Shown here piece after piece: positions 25,215 through 32,903 of a stretch of 38,684 bases of DNA. Below the pieces are notes generated by a model, which saw nothing but the letters and a program-made list of their open reading frames with translations, did not search any database and was not told where the DNA came from. Positions within the stretch are counted from its first letter, which is position 1, and each line of letters begins with the position of its first letter. The DNA comes from an uncultured Lachnospiraceae bacterium (GTDB lineage Bacteria > Bacillota > Clostridia > Lachnospirales > Lachnospiraceae), in the NCBI GenBank assembly GCA_951800145.1, contig CATOJE010000031.1:1-38684 (forward strand), written 5' to 3'. A program made the translations under genes and the position numbers.

Positions 25215-25586
25215 TTACTTCAGGGTAACCTTTGCGCCCTCGCCCTCTAACTTGGTCTTGATCTCCTCAGCCTCTTCCTTAGAAGCGCCAGCCTTAACTA
25301 CCTTCGGAGCACCATCTACTACATCCTTAGCTTCCTTTAAGCCTAAGCCGGTAACTTCACGAACAACCTTGATAACCTTAACCTTGTTCGGACCAACCTC
25401 AGTTAACTCTACGTCAAACTCGGTCTTCTCCTCAGCTGCCTCTGCCGGGCCTGCTGCTGCTACCACTACGCCTGCTGCTGCAGATACGCCAAACTCTTCT
25501 TCACATGCCTTAACTAAATCATTTAACTCTAATACGGATAATTCCTTGATCGCTTCAATAAACTCAGCGGTGGTTAACTTTGCCAT
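25215..25586 (-). CDS. rplL: 50S ribosomal protein L7/L12
   Basis: 123 aa. It forms the mobile stalk that recruits translational GTPases. It has the N-terminal dimerisation domain ([20 protein letters not shown]), an Ala/Gly-rich hinge (about 34-50) and the C-terminal globular domain ([20 protein letters not shown]). AGGAGG precedes the start, which is 59 bp after rplJ. A terminator follows directly; rpoB, which usually comes next in Firmicutes, does not. Confidence 0.98.
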   Translation of the reverse strand: MAKLTTAEFIEAIKELSVLELNDLVKACEEEFGVSAAAGVVVAAAGPAEAAEEKTEFDVELTEVGPNKVKVIKVVREVTGLGLKEAKDVVDGAPKVVKAGASKEEAEEIKTKLEGEGAKVTLK

Positions 25587-25645
25587 TTTAATTTCCTCCT
25601 GTTTTTGATTTTCCTATCTTGATTTTTCGTGCTTACATTAAGGCT

Positions 25646-26140
25646 TTATGCCTCTGCGCCCTTGCTCTCAGCAATCTGATTAAGCACACGAGCGAAATTG
25701 GTAATGGGGGACTGGATGCTTCCCAGCAGCTTTCCAAGAAGCTCTTCCCTGGACGGAATCGTAGCAACAACCTGGATTCCCTTGGCATCGTAGTAGGTTC
25801 CCTCTACCACACCTGCCTTTAACTCCAGCTTATCTGCAGTCTTAGCAAACTTTGCTAATACTCTGGCCGGCGCAGTTGCATCAGTCTTAGAAATTGCCAG
25901 TGCGGTAGGACCTTCCAGATCCGGCTCTAACGCAGCAAATACAGTATCCTTCGCGGCACGCTTGATCAGAGTGTTCTTAAAAACCTTGTAAGAAACTCCG
26001 GCTTCTCTTAACTGTTTTCTCAGAGCGGTATCCTGCTCTACGGTTAAGCCGCGGTAATCCACAACCACAGCGGAAGCCGCACCGTCAAATAATGCAGCAA
26101 TCTCATCTACGATCGGCTGCTTTAACTCAACTTTTGCCAT
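25646..26140 (-). CDS. rplJ: 50S ribosomal protein L10
   Basis: 164 aa. It forms the base of the L7/L12 stalk. The family pattern is clear: KQPIVDEIAALFDGAASAVV, VDYRGLTVEQDTALRKQLRE, VSYKVFKNTLIKRAA. The C-terminal helix that binds L7/L12 dimers is at about 135-160. GGAGG precedes the ATG. It is expressed from its own promoter through an L10 leader RNA, by which L10(L12) represses its own synthesis. Confidence 0.98.
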   Translation of the reverse strand: MAKVELKQPIVDEIAALFDGAASAVVVDYRGLTVEQDTALRKQLREAGVSYKVFKNTLIKRAAKDTVFAALEPDLEGPTALAISKTDATAPARVLAKFAKTADKLELKAGVVEGTYYDAKGIQVVATIPSREELLGKLLGSIQSPITNFARVLNQIAESKGAEA

Positions 26141-26160
26141 GTTCTTTACCTCCTGTTAAA

Positions 26161-26332
26161 TTTTCGGACGCCTCAGCATCACCGCTTAAACGCCCTTGGG
26201 AGACTGCAAAAAGAAACCTTCCTGACACAAGGACAGAAAGGCTTTACAAAATTCTCCTATGAGCTTTGTAGATTCCTCGGCAGGCGTTATCATCTTATGC
26301 CATACGGCACCTGCTGTCTTTGGCAGTCAACA
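26161..26332 (-). ncRNA. L10 leader (autoregulatory mRNA leader of rplJ-rplL)
   Basis: The 5' leader between the rplJ promoter and its ATG carries hallmarks of the known L10 leader. On the minus strand these are AAAGACAGCAGGTGCCGTAT (about 26318-26299), then AACGCCTGCCGAGGAATC (about 26290-26270), with further helices toward the ribosome site. L10-L12 is known to bind this structure in Firmicutes and reduce expression. Boundaries are approximate. Confidence 0.85.
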
Positions 26333-26338
26333 GTATGT

Positions 26339-26367
26339 ATGTTAGCACAGAATCAGCGGGTTGTCAA
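26339..26367 (-). promoter_or_regulatory. Promoter of rplJ-rplL
   Basis: Minus strand TTGACA (26367-26362), 17-bp spacer, TAACAT (26344-26339). It lies about 200 bp before the rplJ ATG. Confidence 0.85.
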
Positions 26368-26433
26368 TCATTTTTACAAATAAAATAAGGCTAATATATT
26401 TCTACTTATAAATACATCATACTCTATTCGAAA

Positions 26434-26480
26434 GAAAAAAACACGGAAAAACAGTTCTTAAGCCTGTTCTCCCGTGTTTT
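26434..26480 (-). terminator. Terminator after rplA
   Basis: On the minus strand AAACACGGGAGAACAG pairs with CTGTTTTTCCGTGTTT and ends in a T-run. It separates the rplK-rplA unit from rplJ-rplL. Confidence 0.85.
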
Positions 26481-26561
26481 CCCATATCTCAGCGATTTAT
26501 ATTCGCGAATCACAAATCTGCCTTCGCCTGCGAAAGCCTGCGCTCCCGCTCCCAAAAAGCA

Positions 26562-27257
26562 TTAGTTAACCAGCTTTGCTACATTCAGCTTCACGCCGGG
26601 ACCCATGGTAGAGGTCATGGTTACGCTCTTTAAATAAGCGCCCTTTACTGTGCTTGGCTTAGCCTTCATGATTGCATCCATAAGCGTCTGGAAGTTGTCC
26701 GCTAACTGCTCCTCTGTGAAAGAAGCCTTACCAATCGGAACATGCACAATGTTATTCTTGTCAAGTCTGTACTCGATCTTACCAGCCTTGATGTCATTGA
26801 TCGCCTTGGTAACATCCATGGTTACCGTGCCGGCCTTGGGGTTGGGCATCAGGCCCTTAGGACCTAAGATACGGCCCAGACGGCCAACCACGCCCATCAT
26901 ATCCGGGGTAGCAACAACCACATCAAAGTCCAGCCAGCCTTCGTTCTGGATCTTCGGAATCAGCTCCTCAGCTCCTACGAAATCAGCGCCTGCTGCCTCA
27001 GCCTCATCGGCCTTCGGTCCCTTGGCAAACACTAAGATACGAACTACCTTTCCAGTTCCGTGAGGCAGAACTACTGCACCACGAATCTGCTGGTCTGCGT
27101 GACGTCCGTCACAGCCGGTTCTGATATGAGCTTCAATGGTTTCATCAAATTTCGCAGAAGCATTTTTCTTAACTAATGCAATCGCATCCGCAGTGTCATA
27201 CTGTGTCATACGATCCACGGTCTTCGCTGCTTCTACGTATCTCTTTCCTCTTTTCAT
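26562..27257 (-). CDS. rplA: 50S ribosomal protein L1
   Basis: 231 aa. It binds the L1 stalk of 23S rRNA and in many bacteria represses its own operon. Full family match: [31 protein letters not shown] [39 protein letters not shown] and [21 protein letters not shown] 29-nt copy of its likely RNA target lies 16 bp upstream of its start. Confidence 0.98.
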   Translation of the reverse strand: MKRGKRYVEAAKTVDRMTQYDTADAIALVKKNASAKFDETIEAHIRTGCDGRHADQQIRGAVVLPHGTGKVVRILVFAKGPKADEAEAAGADFVGAEELIPKIQNEGWLDFDVVVATPDMMGVVGRLGRILGPKGLMPNPKAGTVTMDVTKAINDIKAGKIEYRLDKNNIVHVPIGKASFTEEQLADNFQTLMDAIMKAKPSTVKGAYLKSVTMTSTMGPGVKLNVAKLVN

Positions 27258-27272
27258 TATAAATAACCTCCT

Positions 27273-27301
27273 GTGGTATTGTCGGGGATTGTCCCTCCCA
27301 C
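27273..27301 (-). promoter_or_regulatory. L1-binding mRNA site before rplA (23S rRNA mimic)
   Basis: On the minus strand GTGGGAGGGACAA at the start and CCCCGACAATACCAC at the end fold as outer stem GUGG/CCAC, an asymmetric loop with GA opposite GACAAUA, and an inner hairpin GGGA/UCCC. This matches the shape and bases of the L1 site in 23S rRNA (GUGGGAGG...AAUACCAC). It lies just before the rplA ribosome site. Confidence 0.75.
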
Positions 27302-27353
27302 GTTTCTAATATCATCAGCTTACGCTGCAAACAGCGGGACTTTTCCTTCCCAA

Positions 27354-27788
27354 TTAATCAACTACGGTGATACCCATACTTCTGGCAGTACCGGCGATCA
27401 TGCTCATCGCGGCCTCTACCGATGCGGCATTTAAATCCGGCATCTTCAGCTCTGCGATCTTCTGCAGCTCAGCTTTTGTAATGGTAGCTACCTTGGTCTT
27501 GTTGGGAACTGCAGAACCGGATTTCAGTTTGCAGGCCTTCTTTAAAAGGACAGCTGCCGGCGGGGTCTTTGTAATGAAGCTGAAGCTTCTGTCTGCATAA
27601 ACAGTGATAACCACCGGGATGATCAGATCGCCCTGGTCCGCTGTTCTTGCATTAAACTCTTTGGTAAACTGCACAATATTCACACCATGCTGGCCCAGAG
27701 CAGGACCAACTGGCGGTGCTGGTGTTGCCTTACCAGCAGGAATCTGTAATTTGATGTAACCTGTTACTTTCTTTGCCATCTTAGGCAC
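27354..27788 (-). CDS. rplK: 50S ribosomal protein L11
   Basis: 144 aa. It binds the GTPase-associated centre of 23S rRNA with L10. The family signature is intact: [58 protein letters not shown], and the C-terminal RNA-binding part [22 protein letters not shown] precedes the start, and a 28-nt L1-site mimic lies 12 bp upstream. rplA follows after 96 bp. Confidence 0.98.
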   Translation of the reverse strand: MPKMAKKVTGYIKLQIPAGKATPAPPVGPALGQHGVNIVQFTKEFNARTADQGDLIIPVVITVYADRSFSFITKTPPAAVLLKKACKLKSGSAVPNKTKVATITKAELQKIAELKMPDLNAASVEAAMSMIAGTARSMGITVVD

Positions 27789-27800
27789 CTCCTAAATTAT

Positions 27801-27828
27801 GTGGTATTGTCGGGGATTTCCCTCCCAC
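27801..27828 (-). promoter_or_regulatory. L1-binding mRNA site before rplK (23S rRNA mimic)
   Basis: A near-identical partner of the site before rplA, one base shorter in the inner loop: GTGGGAGGGAAAT followed by CCCCGACAATACCAC on the minus strand. Same GUGG/CCAC stem, GA versus GACAAUA internal loop and inner hairpin. A further GC-rich hairpin lies just upstream at about 27830-27852. Confidence 0.75.
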
Positions 27829-27890
27829 CAGCCTTCCCTCCCGGGAAAGCCGATTTTTTGTTACGCGGCCAGACGGCCGAAGTAGATGAA

Positions 27891-28421
27891 TTACTGCATC
27901 TTTTTCACTTCATTGAAGCTTAATTCCACCGAAGTTTCACGGCCTGAGAACATCTCAACATTAATCTTTACAGACTTCTTGCTCTCATTAATTGACTGGA
28001 TCGCCCCGACGGTATCCTTCCAGGGTCCGGCGATTACTGTAATCATATCGCCCACCTCGAAGTCAACAACCAGCTCAGGCTCACTCATCTCCTGGAAGCC
28101 CAGATTCATCATCTCCTCCTCAGAGAGGGGGGTGGGATCCGAGCCCGGGCCCACGAAGCCGGTGACGCCCCGCGTGTTCCGCACCACGTACCAGGTATCC
28201 TGGTTCATCACCATCTTTACCAGCACATATCCCGGGAACATCTTCTTATCCGCCTGCTTCTCCAGACCATTCTTTAATTCGGTTACTGCCAGCATCGGCA
28301 CAGAAACCTCCAGGATCTGATCCTGCAGATTCCGGTTCTCAATCGTCTTTTTAAGGTCTACCTGTACTTTGTTTTCATAGCCTGAGTAGGTATGAACCAC
28401 ATACCAGTTCGCTTCTGACAT
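27891..28421 (-). CDS. nusG: Transcription termination/antitermination factor NusG
   Basis: 176 aa from the ATG at 28421 (AAGGTGA); the longer frame overlaps secE. The NGN domain (about 1-115) is clear: NWYVVHTYSGYENKVQVDLK, FPGYVLVKMVMNQDTWYVVR, NTRGVTGFVG. The C-terminal KOW domain is FEVGDMITVIAGPWKDTVGA. It binds RNA polymerase and, in Firmicutes, affects pausing. It starts 16 bp after secE. Confidence 0.97.
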   Translation of the reverse strand: MSEANWYVVHTYSGYENKVQVDLKKTIENRNLQDQILEVSVPMLAVTELKNGLEKQADKKMFPGYVLVKMVMNQDTWYVVRNTRGVTGFVGPGSDPTPLSEEEMMNLGFQEMSEPELVVDFEVGDMITVIAGPWKDTVGAIQSINESKKSVKINVEMFSGRETSVELSFNEVKKMQ

Positions 28422-28437
28422 ATCTTCACCTTTGCCC

Positions 28438-28647
28438 TTAATGAATAATAAGATTAATACCAAACTTGAAAATCATGTCCAAGACACCAATCAGTACACC
28501 CAAACTCAGAGACACTGCCAATACAACAGCGGTCTGCTTCGTCACTGTCTCTCTCTCCGGCCAAACGATCTTCCGAAATTCAGCCTTCAAGCCTTTCCAA
28601 TAGTTCTTTTTCGGAGTTTTTGCCTTCTCCGCACTTGCATCTTCCAT
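28438..28647 (-). CDS. secE: Preprotein translocase subunit SecE
   Basis: 69 aa. A short Gram-positive SecE: an amphipathic segment with the conserved WKGLKAEFRKIVWPERE, then one membrane helix (AVVLAVSLSLGVLIGVLDMI). It clamps SecY in the export channel. It lies 18 bp after rpmG. Confidence 0.95.
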   Translation of the reverse strand: MEDASAEKAKTPKKNYWKGLKAEFRKIVWPERETVTKQTAVVLAVSLSLGVLIGVLDMIFKFGINLIIH

Positions 28648-28665
28648 AATTTCACATCCTTTACA

Positions 28666-28815
28666 TTACTTGGTTTCCTTGTGCAAAGTATGCCTTTTGC
28701 AGAATCTGCAATACTTTTTCGTTTCCATTCTGTCAGGATGAGTCTTCTTATCCTTAGTCATGTTGTAATTGCGTTGTTTACATTCTGTACATGCCAATGT
28801 AATTCTCGTGCGCAC
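28666..28815 (-). CDS. rpmG: 50S ribosomal protein L33
   Basis: 49 aa from a GTG at 28815, with GGAGG eight bases upstream. Reading the minus strand gives [18 protein letters not shown], then [18 protein letters not shown]. The two C-x-x-C pairs (ACTEC and YCRFC) show the zinc-binding form of L33. It is the first gene of rpmG-secE-nusG-rplK-rplA. Confidence 0.95.
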   Translation of the reverse strand: MRTRITLACTECKQRNYNMTKDKKTHPDRMETKKYCRFCKRHTLHKETK

Positions 28816-28910
28816 GACTTCCACCTCCACTTAAATTATCGTTTTTTGGGCCGGTCCTTTCATTATTTTGGGCATAAAAAAAAGACCTTACTTCTTCCAT
28901 TCGCTCGTTA

Positions 28911-28939
28911 ACTATACCACATCTTTCAATATTCGTCAA
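28911..28939 (-). promoter_or_regulatory. Promoter of the rpmG-secE-nusG-rplK-rplA operon
   Basis: Minus strand TTGACG (28939-28934), 17-bp spacer, TATAGT (28916-28911), extended by TGG. It lies about 100 bp before rpmG and 54 bp from the edge of repeat R2. Confidence 0.85.
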
Positions 28940-28992
28940 TCATTTTCTTTCGATGGCGATCTTTTTGACATCTTTTCATTAAAAGACATATA

Positions 28993-29145
28993 TATTGCTA
29001 TTTAAGTGAGTCGCGAATGGTTAGGGATCTCTGGCTAAGTGTACTGCCCAACCCTTTAAGAATCTCTGGCTAAGTATTTTGCAGTTCGTTAGGAGTCGCA
29101 AGGGGCGGTGGAAGGTGCAGGCGCATATTCGCCAGGAAGGTACGC
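28993..29145 (-). repeat. Dispersed repeat, copy R2 (inverted relative to R1)
   Basis: About 90% identical to R1 (191-344) on the opposite strand. The same two ATCTCTGGCTAAGT motifs (29027-29040 and 29062-29075) are 35 bp apart. It occupies most of the gap upstream of the rpmG operon promoter. Confidence 0.85.
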
Positions 29146-29187
29146 TTGCTGGGGCGCGTAGCTTCCCGGCGAATATGCGCCTGCACC
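29114..29187. repeat. Perfect 20-bp-arm palindrome joining R2 and R3
   Basis: Bases 29114-29133 and 29168-29187 are perfect inverted repeats. Inside them 29135-29145 and 29156-29166 pair with one mismatch around a 10-nt centre. R2 and R3 thus meet head to head and could form a long hairpin. Confidence 0.8.
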
Positions 29188-29285
29188 CATACCCCGAAAA
29201 CCCGGGATCCCTAATGGGTAACGACACACACTTGGCCAGCGAATCCTACCGGGTTGCGACACCCACTCACCCAGCGATCCACTAA
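29156..29285 (+). repeat. Dispersed repeat, copy R3 (diverged)
   Basis: A more diverged member of the R1/R2 family in plus orientation. It shares GCGTAGCTTCCCGGCGAAT with R1 at its start. It keeps two related motifs (ACTTGGCCAGCGA at 29230 and ACTCACCCAGCGAT at 29265) at the same 35-bp spacing. It ends 25 bp before the stop of the last antiporter gene. Confidence 0.7.
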
Positions 29286-29309
29286 ACCTTCAGTCATCCC
29301 TACCCGCCC

Positions 29310-31289
29310 TCAAAAGCGGAAAAATTCATACAGCAAATACCCCAGCGTTAAACAAAGCCCCAGGCAAAAAAGCATCAGTCCAAATGAGAAGCTCTCCTCC
29401 ACCAGATACCCCAGGCGAAATACCGCTCTTTCCCGGTTTCGGAAGCGTTCTTCCCTGGCGGATGGGATGTGGACCCGCTTTTCCTGTAGGGGGCGATGGG
29501 TGGTATATCTGGCCAGCACGATTATGCTGTCAGAGAGATGGTCCATAGCACGGCAGATCAGGGAGGATACGGCCAGAAAGACTGAGACTGCTGCTGGGAT
29601 CAGGTATCGATCCAGCCAGCTGCACAGGGCGCCCCATACTCCCGGAAGAAATGTAAGGAGAAGAGGGCGGTATATCCGATCCTCCAGATCCAGAAAGCCT
29701 GGCCAGCGGTCTACATACTCCTTTTCCATCGCTTTGTCTTCCTGGCCTGAGGTTGCGTGGGGATGGTCTGAGGTAATCTCCCTCATCAAATACCTTCGGA
29801 TCACGAAGCAGTAAAGCAGCACTCCCAGCCCTATGGAAATCCCCCCTCCCTTTAGATTTTCCAGGGCAAAATAGTGCACCTTGTGTTCCATTTCTCTTAG
29901 GCCGAAAAAGGTCTGTCCCATCTGAGCCAGATAATCCATAGTCCAGGCCGGAGTACATCCCATAAAAGGAATCAAAACCGCGGGAATCAGGAGAGCCAGG
30001 GCGCTTACAGGGCTCATGGAGGCACGTTGTTTGTCAAATTCCTCCTGCCGGAACGGATGTCTTTCTATAAAAACAGCAATAAACAGCTTCAGCATATAGG
30101 AAACCGTCATTCCGCCGGTAAGCAGGAAAATCCATTCTGCCCCGATCCAAAAAAGCGGCGCTCCCCCTATGCCTTTCAGCGGAGCCAGCCCCTTTGCCGC
30201 CAGATGGCCATATTCAACAATGCTTTCATGAAGCAATGTTTTACTCGCATATCCGCTCCACAGGGGCACACCGGAAATTCCCAGAGCTCCCATGGCAAAG
30301 CAGAAGGCCAGTACCGGCTTCCTCCTTCCAAATCCCCGAATCTCATTTAAATCCAGCTGGTGCAGATTCATAAATACCGCGCCGGCGCACAGAAATAAGG
30401 TCAGCTTAAAGAACGAGTGGTTTACCATATGGAGAAAGGCTCCTCTGGCAGCCAGCACAGGATTTTCCCCGGCAGCTGCCAGCATGGAATACATTCCCAC
30501 GCCGGTGAGGATGAAGCCAATCTGGGACACCGAGGAGCAGGCCAGGGTCCGCTTCAGGTTGATGGAAAACATTGCCAGAAGCGCTCCCAGAAACATGGTG
30601 ACCAGCCCCAGCCCCGTAATCAGAAGCCCCCACCAGGAATCATCCCCAAAAATCTGGCAGGAAATCACGATGATTCCAAACACGCCGGTCTTGGTGAGTA
30701 TTCCGGACAGCAGGGCGCTGGCAGGCGCCGGAGCTACCGGATGGGCCTTAGGCAGCCAGATATGCAGGGGAAAGCACCCGGCCTTGGCTCCAAATCCGAA
30801 GAGCAGGCAGGCGCCGGCCGCGTACAGCCTGGCCTTCTCTCCTTCCTGAACCGCCCTCTGCGCCGCCTCCTTAAGCTCCTCCATCATCAGCGTACCGCAA
30901 AGATCCTGGAGTAAAAGCAGCCCCATTAACATCACCAGGCCGCCGATGACTGCCACGGATAAATAGGTTTTCGCCGCCCGGACAGACTCCCGGGTTCCGT
31001 CAAAAATCACCCACACAAAGGAGGTAAAGGACATCATCTCAAAGAAAATGAAGGTGGTGTACAAATCCGCTGATAAAAATACCCCGATTGTGGCAAAAAA
31101 GGTTATCCAGAAGAAGCAGTAGTAAGATGCCTTGCTTTTATAATGCGCCATATATTCTGTGGAAAAAATTCCGCTGACTGCCCACATCAGCGCAGCGATT
31201 CCAACATAAATCAGGCGAAACCCGTCCAGCTTCAGATGCAGGCCCAGTCCGCAGAAGCCAGCCAGTTCATATTCCCATCCCAGCCTCAT
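29310..31289 (-). CDS. ND5/MrpA-like antiporter subunit, short N-terminus and long C-terminal extension
   Basis: 659 aa. Core of a proton/sodium-translocating ND2/4/5-type subunit. It has the TM5 Glu in FIFFEMMSF, TM7 Lys in GFGAKAGCFPLHIWLPKAHP, TM8 Lys in SGILTKTGV and TM12 Lys in SGYASKTLL. The chain enters the fold at FCGLGLHLKLDGFRLIY, so the first two membrane helices usual for the family appear missing. About 170 extra residues at the C-terminus hold a hydrophilic linker, IYRPLLLTFLPGVWG, more helices and a last membrane segment. It overlaps the upstream subunit by 4 bp and is the final gene of the operon. Confidence 0.85.
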   Translation of the reverse strand: MRLGWEYELAGFCGLGLHLKLDGFRLIYVGIAALMWAVSGIFSTEYMAHYKSKASYYCFFWITFFATIGVFLSADLYTTFIFFEMMSFTSFVWVIFDGTRESVRAAKTYLSVAVIGGLVMLMGLLLLQDLCGTLMMEELKEAAQRAVQEGEKARLYAAGACLLFGFGAKAGCFPLHIWLPKAHPVAPAPASALLSGILTKTGVFGIIVISCQIFGDDSWWGLLITGLGLVTMFLGALLAMFSINLKRTLACSSVSQIGFILTGVGMYSMLAAAGENPVLAARGAFLHMVNHSFFKLTLFLCAGAVFMNLHQLDLNEIRGFGRRKPVLAFCFAMGALGISGVPLWSGYASKTLLHESIVEYGHLAAKGLAPLKGIGGAPLFWIGAEWIFLLTGGMTVSYMLKLFIAVFIERHPFRQEEFDKQRASMSPVSALALLIPAVLIPFMGCTPAWTMDYLAQMGQTFFGLREMEHKVHYFALENLKGGGISIGLGVLLYCFVIRRYLMREITSDHPHATSGQEDKAMEKEYVDRWPGFLDLEDRIYRPLLLTFLPGVWGALCSWLDRYLIPAAVSVFLAVSSLICRAMDHLSDSIIVLARYTTHRPLQEKRVHIPSAREERFRNRERAVFRLGYLVEESFSFGLMLFCLGLCLTLGYLLYEFFRF

Positions 31290-32887
31290 GCCGCCTCACC
31301 TCCAATCACAGTCAAAAGCTTTGTCAAGGGCTGGGAATGCAGCCCCAGGACAAGGATTACCACAGCAAACACCACCAGGGGAAGAAGCATGTTCCAGCCA
31401 GGATCCAGATTACCGTCCTGCCCTCCGGGCTGCTCTTCCCTCTGCCCTTCTGAAAGGTCAGTTCCAGATACAGAGGGCAGGGCTTTTCTAGAGGTACTCT
31501 CCCTTCCTGGGAAATACCCCCGTATCACCACAGTCAGCATATACATCGCGGTCATCAGAGCCGAGTAGAGGAGCACTGCCACCGCCGCAAATGGAAGCAC
31601 TCCCCATTTGCCGAAGGATTCAAGGCTTTCCATTCCGCAATGAAATGCTGCCCCAGCGATGCTCCACTTACTGATAAATCCCGCAAACACAGGGATGCCG
31701 ATGAGAGAAAGGCTAGCTACAGTCAGGCAGCCAAAGGTTACCGGCATCCTTCTTCCCAGCCCATCCAGCTCATAGATATACGTCTTCCCCGTCTGATGCA
31801 TCACTGCGCCGGCGCAGAAGAAAGAACAGATTTTCATAAAGGCGTGGGCAACCATATGGCACAGCGCCGCCGCAAGTCCCAGAGGACTCATCATAGCGGA
31901 GGCCATCAGGATATAAGACAGATTGCTGATGGTTGAGTAGGCTAAGCGCCGTTTCCAGTGGGCCTCCCGCACTGCCATGGTAGAGCCGTACAGAATCGTC
32001 GCCATGGCTGCCGCCATCACCGCCCATTGTGCCCAGCTTCCCCGCAGAAACGCAGTGCCAAAGCTAAAGTAGGTCAGACGAAGGATGGCAAAGGCGCCGG
32101 ATTTTACCACGGCCACCGCATGAAGCAGCGCCGTCACCGGCGTAGGCGCCACCGTAGCCAAAGGCAGCCACCGGTGGCAGGGGAATACCACAGCCTTTAC
32201 CCCAAAGCCAAAGAAAGCCAGGAGATAGATAAACAGCAGCGTATTTTTTCTGGCATTCGCCTTTCCCAAGTCCAGAATCCCTCCGGGAAGAAATACGGTA
32301 TTTCCCGTGGAAGAAAAGGTCAGCACAAACACCAGCCCTAAAAAGGCGAAGGCTGCACCGCCGATGGAATAGTAAAGGTATCTCCGGCTGGCCCTTCTGG
32401 CCTCTTTCGTCATGGGAAACAGCACCAGCGGAAAAGTAGCCAGGGTTAACAACTCATAGAAAAGGTACAGCGTCATCAGATTTCCCGATAAGGCAATTCC
32501 CGCCGTCACCCCGTAGGTCATCAGATAATAAGAAAAAAAGGTTACGTTCCGTTTCTCCCCCTTCATATATTCAAAGGAGTACAGTACCGCCAGCGGCCAC
32601 AAAACGCTGATCATCCCGGCAAACACCTTTCCCATCTTATCCAGGCAAAACATTACCTTCAGCTCTCCGTAAAGGCGGAACAGCACAAAGCGTTCCCCTT
32701 CCCCGGTTCGAAAAATCAGCCACCATAGCACCAGGCTGTTTGCCAGGGTAATGATAGCGGCATACCAGAAGAGCCCTTTTTCCCTCCTGTCCCTTTCTGC
32801 CTGGCGGCCAAACAGGCCAAAGCACAAAAGCCCCATGCCGCCAGCCAGCGGAAGGAGGGCCGGCACGCACAATAATACTTGATTCAT
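31286..32887 (-). CDS. ND2/4/5-type antiporter subunit (MrpD/MbhH-like), third D-type
   Basis: 533 aa with about 14 membrane helices. Coupling residues are kept: TM5 Glu in FYELLTLAT, TM7 Lys in GFGVKAVVFPCHRWLP, Lys in VAVVKSGAF (TM8) and Lys in GFISKWSI (TM12). A hydrophilic segment of about 40 residues (SSVSGTDLSEGQREEQPGGQ-type) sits before the last helix and is unusual. GGAGGG precedes the start. It follows the previous subunit by 16 bp and overlaps the next by 4 bp. Confidence 0.88.
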   Translation of the reverse strand: MNQVLLCVPALLPLAGGMGLLCFGLFGRQAERDRREKGLFWYAAIITLANSLVLWWLIFRTGEGERFVLFRLYGELKVMFCLDKMGKVFAGMISVLWPLAVLYSFEYMKGEKRNVTFFSYYLMTYGVTAGIALSGNLMTLYLFYELLTLATFPLVLFPMTKEARRASRRYLYYSIGGAAFAFLGLVFVLTFSSTGNTVFLPGGILDLGKANARKNTLLFIYLLAFFGFGVKAVVFPCHRWLPLATVAPTPVTALLHAVAVVKSGAFAILRLTYFSFGTAFLRGSWAQWAVMAAAMATILYGSTMAVREAHWKRRLAYSTISNLSYILMASAMMSPLGLAAALCHMVAHAFMKICSFFCAGAVMHQTGKTYIYELDGLGRRMPVTFGCLTVASLSLIGIPVFAGFISKWSIAGAAFHCGMESLESFGKWGVLPFAAVAVLLYSALMTAMYMLTVVIRGYFPGRESTSRKALPSVSGTDLSEGQREEQPGGQDGNLDPGWNMLLPLVVFAVVILVLGLHSQPLTKLLTVIGGEAA

Positions 32888-32903
32888 CCCTTATCCCTCC
32901 ATC

